Shown here in pieces: positions 15,378 through 22,221 of a stretch of 41,587 nt of DNA. A model generated the notes under the pieces. The model did not search any database and was not told the origin of the DNA. It saw only the letters and a program-made list of their open reading frames with translations. Source of the DNA: Egibacteraceae bacterium (GTDB lineage Bacteria; Actinomycetota; Nitriliruptoria; Euzebyales; Egibacteraceae); assembly GCA_035540635.1 (NCBI GenBank), contig DATLGH010000086.1:1-41587 (forward strand), in the 5' to 3' direction. Made by a program: the position numbers and the translations under genes. Position 1 is the first letter of the stretch; each line of letters begins with the position of its first letter.

Positions 15378-16712
15378 TCACTCGTAGAGCATCGCGGGCG
15401 TCAGCACCCCGCGGCCGTCACGCGCGACGACGTGGAGGTCCGGGGGCACCCCGTAGGGCGATGCGCCGAGCGTCGCGCGGAGCCGCCCGCGTTCGGCGTC
15501 CCCGTCGACGCCGGTCGCCCAGAACGCGGCCGCGGCGGCCACGGCGGTGGTGCCGCGCAGGGCGAGGGCGTCGACGCCGACCTCGGAGGCACCCGACGCC
15601 CACCACGGGCCGCACGCCGTCCCCTCGCGCGCGCCGAGCCAGTTGCGGGCGATCGTCGCGAGTCCTTTCGCCTGGCTCGCCGCCACGACGTCGCGGCTGG
15701 CCGCAAGCACCCCGGCGCCGCGGCCGAGCTCGAACGCTTCGCGGTGGGGCCCGACCACCGCCATCCACAGCCGAAGGAACGGATCGCGGACCTCGTAGCG
15801 CACCCGCCGGGTCCGCCGCGGGTCCTCACCGATCGGGGTCAGCCGATCGAGCAGGCTCAGCCGCTCGAGTGCGGTGAGCGCCTCGCTCGTCGTGGCCGGC
15901 GCGAGCCCCGCGCGTTCACGCAACGCGGTGAAGGTGTCCGCCCCGAGCGCCACGAGCTCGAGCAGCCGTGAGGGTGCCGACCCCACCGGCAGCTCCTGGA
16001 GGACGACGGTCATCTCGTCGCCGAGCGGCGCGCCGGGCCCGTCGAGCAGGTCGGCGAGGTTCGTGAGCGCGTCGTGCCGGGGGTCCCACAGCGCGAGGTA
16101 GCGGGGCATCCCACCCACCGTCGTGTACGCCTCGACCCAGGCGGCGGGATCGTCGCCTCCGATCAGCAGGCCGGCCTCGCGCCACCCGAACGGGGCGAGG
16201 CGCAGGTGCGCGTCCGCGCGCCCGAACAGCGGCGCGTCCGCGGCGACCAGCTCCTCCATCAACCCCACGTGGCTGCCGGCGAGGACGACCGACAGCCTCG
16301 CGTCGCCGCGGTGGTCCCAGCGGGCCTGCAGCGTCGAGGCCAGCGCGGGGTCGGACCCGCAGAGATAGGGGAACTCGTCGAGGACGAGCAGCAGCGCCTC
16401 GCTCCGCCCGCGGGCGAGCAGGTAGCCGAGGGCAGCGTCCCACGACTCGAGGTGGCCGAGGTCGAGCAGGTCGCCGGGGGCGGGCGGCACCGCGGCCCGG
16501 ATGCGCTCCTCGAGCCGGCGCAGCGCCTCGCTGACCGGCGCGCGGGTGCCTGGCAGGAAGATCGCCGGCCGGTCCGACGCCTGGCAGAAGCGGTCGAGCA
16601 GCGCGGTCTTGCCGACCCGCCGGCGGCCCGAGACGATCGCGAGCCCCGGCTGCGCGCCACAGGCCCGGTCCAGTGCCGCGAGCTCCCGTTCACGATTAAC
16701 GAAGTTCGCCAT
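15378..16712 (-). CDS. Archaeal-type ATPase (ATPase_2 with DUF234-like C-terminus)
   Basis: A 444-residue P-loop ATPase beginning NFVNRERELAAL, the family hallmark. Walker A is GRRRVGKT (29-36) and Walker B is LLLVLDEFPYL (about 108-118), followed by VVLAGSHVGLM. A winged-helix segment (~260-300) precedes the motif VRYEVRDPFLRLWM and a C-terminal domain of about 110 residues resembling DUF234, a nuclease-like fold in this family. The cellular role of such proteins is unknown. The ATG is centred in a palindrome (16702-16722) and preceded 6 nt upstream by CAAACT, a degenerate -10. It is distinct in sequence from the ATPase at 245-1438. Confidence 0.88.
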   Translation of the reverse strand: MANFVNRERELAALDRACGAQPGLAIVSGRRRVGKTALLDRFCQASDRPAIFLPGTRAPVSEALRRLEERIRAAVPPAPGDLLDLGHLESWDAALGYLLARGRSEALLLVLDEFPYLCGSDPALASTLQARWDHRGDARLSVVLAGSHVGLMEELVAADAPLFGRADAHLRLAPFGWREAGLLIGGDDPAAWVEAYTTVGGMPRYLALWDPRHDALTNLADLLDGPGAPLGDEMTVVLQELPVGSAPSRLLELVALGADTFTALRERAGLAPATTSEALTALERLSLLDRLTPIGEDPRRTRRVRYEVRDPFLRLWMAVVGPHREAFELGRGAGVLAASRDVVAASQAKGLATIARNWLGAREGTACGPWWASGASEVGVDALALRGTTAVAAAAAFWATGVDGDAERGRLRATLGASPYGVPPDLHVVARDGRGVLTPAMLYE

Positions 16713-16724
16713 AGGCGAAGTTTG
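16702..16724 (-). promoter_or_regulatory. Palindrome centred on the ATPase start codon
   Basis: AAGTTCGCC (16702-16710) and GGCGAAGTT (16714-16722) are inverted copies with 8 of 9 positions matching around a 3-bp centre. The minus-strand ATG (16712-16710) lies at that centre. CAAACT (16724-16719, minus strand) may be the -10 box, 6 nt from the ATG. A protein bound here would block both transcription and the start. This looks like an autoregulatory operator, by inference. Confidence 0.4.
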
Positions 16725-16780
16725 GCACAGCCGAACGGAAATCCGGGGAGGTGGTTCGGGCGCGGGACGGCGGGGCCGGC

Positions 16781-17131
16781 TCAGGCCTCCGTATCGACCG
16801 CCGAGGTGCCGGGGCCGCGCTCGAGACCGCCGCGGCGGGTGTTACCACCGGCCCACACGCCGCCCGCGACGACGAGGCCGATGCCCGCTGCGAGGGCGAC
16901 GCCGCTTGGGAGCCCGAAACCGAGGATCGCGAGCACGACGCCCACGGCGACCACGACGAGCGGCAGCCGCTGCGGGCCCGCGTCGATGCCACCGTGGGGT
17001 CCGCCGCCGGGGCGGGGGATGGCGTCGACCTCCTCGTCGGGCAGGCGCGCGAAGTCCGACTCGTAGCCGCGCTCGAGGATGCGCTCGTTGTTCTCCTGTG
17101 CGGGTCCCGGCACCTCGCGCTGCTCGCTCAC
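16781..17131 (-). CDS. Small two-helix membrane protein, function unknown
   Basis: A 116-residue protein with an acidic N-terminal cytoplasmic part (~1-58, with NNERILERGYESDFARLP) and two adjacent transmembrane helices (~58-75 and ~77-95), ending in a short polar tail. I do not recognise the family. GTG 17131 was chosen over the upstream in-frame GTG because it has AGGGAG about 7 nt upstream. It is divergent from the lipoprotein gene at 17294, with a 162-bp shared upstream region. Confidence 0.65.
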   Translation of the reverse strand: MSEQREVPGPAQENNERILERGYESDFARLPDEEVDAIPRPGGGPHGGIDAGPQRLPLVVVAVGVVLAILGFGLPSGVALAAGIGLVVAGGVWAGGNTRRGGLERGPGTSAVDTEA

Positions 17132-17293
17132 CGTCGCTCCCTTCGTCCTCCGTGCGCGTTCGTACCCGGTTGGCGTCACGCGCACCCCCTCTGCACCGCT
17201 TGCCCGTATCCTTCGACCGGACGCCAGGGGACCCGCCCGCTGGGGAAGCCGGTCCGCATCCAGGCGTCAGCCAGCCGAGGATCTGGAGAGTTC

Positions 17294-18181
17294 ATGCGCG
17301 TCAAGGCCCTGCTGCTCGTGCTCGCCCTCGCTCTCGCGGGGACCGGCTGCGACCGCGGCGAGGACAGGCCCGGTAGGCCGGAGGGCACGACCGCGCCGGG
17401 CGAGACGTCCCCCGACGGGCCCGCGACCGATGAGGCGCTCGAACGCGTCGCCGAGGCCGCCCAGAACACCCTCGACGAGGGCACGGCGCGGTTCACCCTC
17501 GTCGTCCACGCGGACGACATGGGCGCCGCCACGGGACAGCCCACGACGATCGAGGGGGAGGGGGAGGACGACTTCGGCGCGGACCGGCGGCGGCTGAGCG
17601 CGGGCGCCGAGGGCGAGCAGGAGATCATCGTCGACGGCGCGGAAGCGTACTTGCTCCTGCCCGCTCGCGGGGTCGAGCAGTGGGGCCGCCTCGACCTCGG
17701 TGAACGGTCGGCTGGGGCAGCGGGCGCCCTCGGTGGCGCGGGCCCGCTCGCGCTGCGCAACAGCCGCGGGATCCTCGCGCTGCTCACCGACCAGGCAACG
17801 GAGGCGCGGGATGCCGGCGAGGACGACGTCGACGGGCAGGAGGCGACGCGCTACGAGGTGACGGTCCCGCTCGCCGGCTCCGGTCGGGGCGAGGGCGGTG
17901 ACGCGGCGGGCGGCGAGGAGCTTGCCATGGACGTCTGGGTCGACGCCGACGACCGCGTCCGCCAGGTCGCCTACACCACGCAGGTCACGCCGGCCGCCCC
18001 GCCCGACGACGCGGGCGGGGACGCGCCCGACGACGCGGCCGACGACGCGGGCGGGGACGCCGCCGACGACGCGCAGGCCGAGGGGTACGCCGTCGCGGTC
18101 ACCCTCACCTACGTCGAGTTCGGCGTCGAGGTCGAAATCGAGCTGCCCGAGGAGGAGATGATCTTCGACCTCGGCGGGTAG
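17294..18181 (+). CDS. Predicted lipoprotein, possibly LppX/LprG-like
   Basis: A 295-residue secreted protein with a short signal peptide ending in LAGTGC, a lipobox-like site with Cys at residue 19. The mature part has alternating beta-strand-like segments: TARFTLVVHADD, EGEGEDDFGADRRRLS, EQEIIVDGAEAYLLLP, WGRLDLG. This is the pattern of the LolA-fold LppX/LprAFG family that binds lipids in actinobacteria. That assignment is tentative. An Asp/Ala/Gly repeat (about residues 236-257, bases ~18000-18076) interrupts the last strands and looks recently expanded. GGAGAG (17284-17289) precedes the ATG. The gene converges on menE. Confidence 0.75.
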   Translation: MRVKALLLVLALALAGTGCDRGEDRPGRPEGTTAPGETSPDGPATDEALERVAEAAQNTLDEGTARFTLVVHADDMGAATGQPTTIEGEGEDDFGADRRRLSAGAEGEQEIIVDGAEAYLLLPARGVEQWGRLDLGERSAGAAGALGGAGPLALRNSRGILALLTDQATEARDAGEDDVDGQEATRYEVTVPLAGSGRGEGGDAAGGEELAMDVWVDADDRVRQVAYTTQVTPAAPPDDAGGDAPDDAADDAGGDAADDAQAEGYAVAVTLTYVEFGVEVEIELPEEEMIFDLGG

Positions 18182-18217
18182 GCGGGCCGGGAGCCGGGCC
18201 CCGGGCGGGCCGGTCGG

Positions 18218-18244
18218 CGGTCAGGTCTCGACGGTCAGGTCTCG
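18218..18244. repeat. 14-bp tandem duplication at the menE stop codon
   Basis: CGGTCAGGTCTCG occurs at 18218-18230 and again at 18232-18244 with one base between. The second copy holds the menE stop codon (minus strand TGA, 18237-18235) and the first gives a duplicate stop just beyond it. It is probably a slippage duplication. Confidence 0.6.
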
Positions 18245-19389
18245 GCCGGGGGGGCGACCTTGCCGAGCGCCGAGCGGGACAGCGCGTCGACGACGGCGAG
18301 CTCGCGGGGTGCGGCGTAGGCGGCTGTCCGCTCGGCGACGAAGGCGCGCAGCTCGTCGAGCCGGGGCGGCCGCGCCGGGTCGGCGGGCACGACCGTGGCG
18401 ACGACCCGCTGACCCCACTCGGGGTCCGGTCGACCGGTGACCGCCGCGTCGGCGACGAGCGGGTGGGTGCGCAGCAACGCGGCCACGCCGTCGGCGGCGA
18501 CGTTGTGCCCGCCGGTGACGATGACGTCGTCGGCGCGCCCGCGCACCTCCAGGCGCCCGTCCGGTCGGAGGCGTCCGACATCGTTCGTGCGAAACCAGCC
18601 GTCGACGAGCAGGCCGTCCCGCGGGTGGCCCCGGTAGCCGGACAGCAGCACCGGTCCGCGCACCGCGATGCGCCCGTCCTCGTCGACGGTGACGTCGACG
18701 CCGTCGAGGGGCACCCCGTCGTACACGCAGCCCCCGCACGTCTCGGTCAACCCGTAGCTCTCGACAACGCGGGCGCCCGCCGCCCGCGCCCGTGCGAGCA
18801 GGCCAGGGGGTGGCGCCGCCCCGCCGAGCAGGATCGCCCGGAAGCGGCGGAGGTCGGCTCCCGCGTCGAGCAGCCGATGGAGCATCGTCGGCACGAGCGA
18901 GACCATCGTCGCGTCGGCCACCGCCACCGCAGCCGGGTCGAACCGCGGATGCACGACGGGGGCGGTGCCGAGCAGGCGCGCGCGCATGAGCACGCCGATG
19001 CCGGCGACGTGGCTCGTCGGCAGGCAGCACAGCCAGCGGTCCCGTCCGGCCGCCGCGCCGAGGCGGGCGACGCTCGCCCGCGCCGACGCCGCGAGCGCAG
19101 CGCCGGACAGCTCCACGCCCTTGGGCTCTCCGGTCGAGCCAGAGGTCGCGACGACGAGGGCGGTCCCCGGCGCCACCGGCTGGCCGCCGTCGAGTCGCCG
19201 CTCACCCGCCTCGTCGACGATGGCCGTGGGGCGCAGGGCGGCCAGCGCGCGCGCGAGCGCCGGGGCGGGCAGGTCCGGAGCGAGCGGGGCCGCCGCGTCC
19301 CCGCGGGCCCACACGGCGTCGAGGGCATCGACGAATGCGGGACCGGGTGCAACGCGCAGCGCGACGAGCTCGGGTTCTATCCTGTCCAC
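18235..19389 (-). CDS. menE: o-Succinylbenzoate-CoA ligase
   Basis: A 384-residue acyl-CoA synthetase of the ANL superfamily, shorter than usual but with the key motifs. These are the P-loop [12 protein letters not shown] (about 91-102), [17 protein letters not shown] (about 210-219), [26 protein letters not shown] (hinge region) and the C-terminal catalytic Lys in SALGKVAP. It activates o-succinylbenzoate with CoA for MenB. It is divergent from menB and within the men cluster, which supports MenE over other ligases. The GTG start lies 7 nt after TACGGT (19402-19397), consistent with a leaderless transcript. Confidence 0.9.
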   Translation of the reverse strand: MDRIEPELVALRVAPGPAFVDALDAVWARGDAAAPLAPDLPAPALARALAALRPTAIVDEAGERRLDGGQPVAPGTALVVATSGSTGEPKGVELSGAALAASARASVARLGAAAGRDRWLCCLPTSHVAGIGVLMRARLLGTAPVVHPRFDPAAVAVADATMVSLVPTMLHRLLDAGADLRRFRAILLGGAAPPPGLLARARAAGARVVESYGLTETCGGCVYDGVPLDGVDVTVDEDGRIAVRGPVLLSGYRGHPRDGLLVDGWFRTNDVGRLRPDGRLEVRGRADDVIVTGGHNVAADGVAALLRTHPLVADAAVTGRPDPEWGQRVVATVVPADPARPPRLDELRAFVAERTAAYAAPRELAVVDALSRSALGKVAPPAET

Positions 19390-19396
19390 CGCTGCT

Positions 19397-19406
19397 ACCG
19401 TACCTT
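19397..19406. promoter_or_regulatory. Overlapping divergent -10 boxes of menE and menB
   Basis: On the minus strand TACGGT (19402-19397) is 7 nt from the menE GTG. On the plus strand TACCTT (19401-19406) would start transcription about 21 nt before the menB TTG. The two boxes share two bases, so RNA polymerase could probably serve only one direction at a time. Confidence 0.35.
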
Positions 19407-19433
19407 TCGAGCGAGCACTCTAGGAGCGGTCAC

Positions 19434-20249
19434 TTGATCGATTGGAAGGCCTCCGGGGACTACACCGACATCCTCTACGACACCGCCGAGGGGATCGCGA
19501 GGATCACCATAAACCGCCCAGAGGTGCGCAACGCCTTCCGACCGACGACGCTCTTCGAGCTCTCGCACGCGTTCAACGTCGCACGCGACGACCCGGAGAT
19601 CGGCGTCATCATCCTCACCGGTGCCGGGGACAAGGCCTTCTGCTCGGGCGGCGACCAGCGCATCCGCGGTGACGACGGCTACCGCGACCCGCAGGGCATC
19701 GGGCGGCTGAACGTCCTCGACCTGCAGATCCAGATACGCCGCACGCCCAAGCCGGTCATCGCGATGGTCGCCGGCTACGCCATCGGCGGGGGCCACGTCC
19801 TCCACGTCGTCTGCGACCTCACGATCGCCGCCGACAACGCCCGCTTCGGTCAGACCGGCCCGCGGGTCGGCTCCTTCGACGCGGGGTACGGCGCCGGTCT
19901 GCTCGCGCGCACCGTCGGGCAGAAGAAGGCCCGCGAGATCTGGTTCCTCTGCGAGCAGTACGACGCGCAGGAGGCCCTGGCCATGGGCCTCGTCAACACC
20001 GTCGTGCCGCTCGACGAGCTCGAGGCGACGACCGTCGAGTGGGCCCGCAAGATGCTGGCGAAGAGCCCGCTCGCCCTGCGCATGTGCAAGGCGGGCCTGA
20101 ACGCCGCCGACGACGGGCTGGCGGGCCTCCAGCAGCTGGCCGGGGACGCGACGCTGCTCTACTACATGAGCGAGGAGGCCCAGGAGGGCCGGGACGCCTA
20201 CGTCGGCAAGCGTCCACCGGACTTCAGCCGGTTCCCCAAGCGCCCGTGA
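19434..20249 (+). CDS. menB: 1,4-Dihydroxy-2-naphthoyl-CoA synthase
   Basis: A 271-residue crotonase-family enzyme that closes the naphthoate ring of o-succinylbenzoyl-CoA. MenB hallmarks are [13 protein letters not shown] (about 20-32), FCSGGDQ (about 68-74), AIGGGHVLH and [16 protein letters not shown], whose GPxVGSFD motif separates MenB from general enoyl-CoA hydratases. The TTG start at 19434 has AGGAG (19422-19426) 7 nt upstream, which decides this start over in-frame upstream codons. The stop overlaps a GTG that begins an 8-codon minicistron leading to menA. It heads the run menB-menA-menC-menD-GNAT. Confidence 0.95.
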   Translation: MIDWKASGDYTDILYDTAEGIARITINRPEVRNAFRPTTLFELSHAFNVARDDPEIGVIILTGAGDKAFCSGGDQRIRGDDGYRDPQGIGRLNVLDLQIQIRRTPKPVIAMVAGYAIGGGHVLHVVCDLTIAADNARFGQTGPRVGSFDAGYGAGLLARTVGQKKAREIWFLCEQYDAQEALAMGLVNTVVPLDELEATTVEWARKMLAKSPLALRMCKAGLNAADDGLAGLQQLAGDATLLYYMSEEAQEGRDAYVGKRPPDFSRFPKRP

Positions 20250-20272
20250 ACGTGACGGGGTCCCGGGCGTGA
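20246..20272 (+). other. 8-codon minicistron bridging menB and menA
   Basis: GTG 20246 overlaps the menB stop (GTGA). The eight codons read M-N-V-T-G-S-R-A. Its TGA (20270-20272) overlaps the menA GTG (20269), again as GTGA. CGTGAACGT is present at both ends (20245-20253 and 20268-20276), so the menA start region may have been partly duplicated. No convincing Shine-Dalgarno sequence precedes menA. Confidence 0.4.
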
Positions 20273-21129
20273 ACGTCTACGTCGAGGCGGCGCGGCCGCG
20301 GACGCTGCCGGCGGCGGTCGCTCCGGTCCTCGTGGGCACCGCCGCGGCTGACGCGTACGTCGCGTGGCGGTTCTTCGCCGCCCTCGTCGTCGGCGTCGCG
20401 ATCCAGGTCGGGGTGAACTACGCCAACGACTACTTCGACGGCGTGCGCGGGGTCGACACGGCCGAACGTGTCGGTCCGCGCCGCGCGGTGGCCGCGGGGC
20501 TCGTCGTCCCCGCGCGCATGCGGGCGGCGATGGTCGGCGCCTTCGCGGTCGCCGGCGTCGCCGGCCTCTCGCTGGCGGCCGCGGTCGACTGGGAGCTCAT
20601 CGCCCTCGGCGTGCTCTGCCTCCTCGCCGCCGTCGGCTACAGCGGCGGGCCGAGGCCCTACGCGTCGGCGGGCCTGGGTGAGCTGTTCGTGTTCGTGTTC
20701 TTCGGTCTCGTCGCCACGGTGGGCTCCGCCTACGTCCAGGACGAGGCGATCGTGCCGGCGAGCGTCGTGGCGGCGGTGTCGATGGGGCTGCTCGCCACCG
20801 CGCTGCTCGTCGTGAACAACCTTCGGGACATCCCCACCGACGAGGCCGCCGGCAAGCGCACCCTCGCGGTGCGCCTCGGCGACGAGGGCACGCGCGCCCT
20901 GTATCTGGGCATGCTCGCGGCGTCGTTCTTCCCGCTGCCGCTGCTCGCCGGGACGACGGCGAGTCCCTGGCCGCTCATCGCGTTCGCGGCCCTGCCCCTT
21001 GCCGTCCACGCCGCGCGCATCGTGCGGGCAGCCGACCGCCCGCCCGCGCTCGTGCGGGGACTTGCGGCCACCGGCCAGTGCCAGCTCGTCTTCGGGATCC
21101 TGCTCGCCGTCGGCCTCGCGGTCGGTTGA
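20269..21129 (+). CDS. menA: 1,4-Dihydroxy-2-naphthoate polyprenyltransferase
   Basis: A 286-residue UbiA-superfamily membrane prenyltransferase with about eight to nine helices. It attaches the polyprenyl chain to dihydroxynaphthoate with loss of CO2. The first Asp-rich motif NYANDYFDGVRGVD lies at about residues 50-63. The second, NNLRDIPTDEAAGKRTLAVRLG, lies at about 184-205. Both bind prenyl diphosphate through magnesium. The GTG start is joined to menB by a short stop/start relay. It is followed by menC with its own likely promoter. Confidence 0.94.
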   Translation: MNVYVEAARPRTLPAAVAPVLVGTAAADAYVAWRFFAALVVGVAIQVGVNYANDYFDGVRGVDTAERVGPRRAVAAGLVVPARMRAAMVGAFAVAGVAGLSLAAAVDWELIALGVLCLLAAVGYSGGPRPYASAGLGELFVFVFFGLVATVGSAYVQDEAIVPASVVAAVSMGLLATALLVVNNLRDIPTDEAAGKRTLAVRLGDEGTRALYLGMLAASFFPLPLLAGTTASPWPLIAFAALPLAVHAARIVRAADRPPALVRGLAATGQCQLVFGILLAVGLAVG

Positions 21130-21160
21130 GCCCACGTGCGGCTGATGCGGCGCGTCGCGG

Positions 21161-21166
21161 TAGCGT
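21161..21166 (+). promoter_or_regulatory. -10 box of the menC leader ORF
   Basis: TAGCGT ends 6 nt before ATG 21173, the same spacing seen at nuoA and the 72-residue gene. A transcript from here would be leaderless and start with the 20-codon mini-ORF. No convincing -35 is visible. Confidence 0.4.
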
Positions 21167-21172
21167 TCTGCC

Positions 21173-21235
21173 ATGGTGACGGTGCCCGGAGGGCGGACCC
21201 CCGTCGGCCCCGTGGGCGCTCCGGCCGCGCGGTGA
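21173..21235 (+). other. 20-codon leaderless leader ORF of menC
   Basis: ATG 21173 to TGA 21233-21235 encodes M-V-T-V-P-G-G-R-T-P-V-G-P-V-G-A-P-A-A-R. Its stop overlaps the menC GTG (21232) as GTGA. The upstream TAGCGT box points to a leaderless mRNA, and menC has no Shine-Dalgarno sequence of its own. menG has a leader ORF of the same length and layout at 30083. Confidence 0.45.
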
Positions 21236-22221
21236 GCCGGCCGGGCCGGGCACTCGTGCCGTTCCGCATCCCGCTGCGCACCCGCTTCCGGCGCGTCGAC
21301 GCGCGGGAGGGCGTGCTCGTGCAGGGGCCCTGCGGGTGGGGCGAGTTCTCGCCGTTCCCCGGGTACGGGCCGGAGGTCGCCGCGACATGGCTCGCCGCCG
21401 CTCGCGAGGCCGCGTTCCACCCCTGGCCGGTCGGACTGCGCGACAGCGTGCCCGTGAACACCACCGTGCCCGCCGTCGGACCCGAGCAGGCGCACGCCAT
21501 GGTCACCGCCTCGGGCTGCGCGACGGCCAAGGTGAAGGTCGCCGACCCCGAAGGCCCCGAGCCGGGCCTGACCGCCGACCTCGCGCGACTCGAGGCGGTA
21601 CGCGACGCGCTCGGCCCGGCCGGGCGCATCCGCGTCGACGCCAACGCCGCGTGGGACGTCGACACGGCCGTGCGCGCCCTGCGGGCTCTGGACCGCTACG
21701 AGCTCGAGTACGCCGAGCAGCCGGTCGCAACCCTCGAGGAGATGGCCGCGTTGCGCCGCCGCGTCGACGTGCCGCTCGCCGCCGACGAGTCGATCCGCAA
21801 CCTCGTGGGGGGAAGCCGCCCGGAAGGCGTCGCCGCGCGTCGAACCGCGGTGCGGGAAGCCGCCGACATCGTCGTCGTCAAGGTGCAGCCGCTCGGGGGC
21901 GTGTGGACCGCCCTCGAGCTCGTCGAGGTCATCGGCCTGCCCGCCGTGGTGTCGTCGGCGGTGGAGACCTCCATCGGTCTGGCCGCGGGACTCGCCCTCG
22001 CCGCGGCTCTGCCCGAGCTGCCCTACGCCTGCGGCCTCGGCACCGCGACGCTGCTGCGGGCCGACGTGGTCGCCGACCCCCTCCTGCCGGTCGGCGGGCG
22101 CCTCCCCGTGCGCCGTCCGGTCCCCGATCGCGCCGCACTCGCCCGCGCGGCCCCATCGGAGGGTGAGGCACGGCAGCTGCTCGACCGTCTCGAGGCCGCA
22201 AACCGGGTGGCCGGCGCGTGA
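21232..22221 (+). CDS. menC: o-Succinylbenzoate synthase
   Basis: A 329-residue enolase-superfamily enzyme that dehydrates SHCHC to o-succinylbenzoate. Visible active-site segments are the Lys pair in ATAKVKVAD, metal ligands in RVDANAAWD (Asp/Asn) and EYAEQP (Glu), LAADESIRN (Asp-Glu) and the later Lys in DIVVVKVQPLGG, followed by VSSAVETSIG. The N-terminal capping domain is compact. GTG 21232 was chosen because it follows the leader ORF by a GTGA overlap and a -10 box sits at 21161; an in-frame GTG at 21136 lies upstream of that box. The stop overlaps the menD GTG. Confidence 0.92.
   Translation: MSRPGRALVPFRIPLRTRFRRVDAREGVLVQGPCGWGEFSPFPGYGPEVAATWLAAAREAAFHPWPVGLRDSVPVNTTVPAVGPEQAHAMVTASGCATAKVKVADPEGPEPGLTADLARLEAVRDALGPAGRIRVDANAAWDVDTAVRALRALDRYELEYAEQPVATLEEMAALRRRVDVPLAADESIRNLVGGSRPEGVAARRTAVREAADIVVVKVQPLGGVWTALELVEVIGLPAVVSSAVETSIGLAAGLALAAALPELPYACGLGTATLLRADVVADPLLPVGGRLPVRRPVPDRAALARAAPSEGEARQLLDRLEAANRVAGA

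Noticed and set aside
19335-19433. Upstream start for menB
   Set aside because: It would run across the menE start and promoter. AGGAG 7 nt before TTG 19434 gives a MenB of normal length.
21136-21231. N-terminal extension of menC from GTG 21136
   Set aside because: The stretch is Arg-rich and unlike MenC. The -10 box at 21161 lies downstream of that start.
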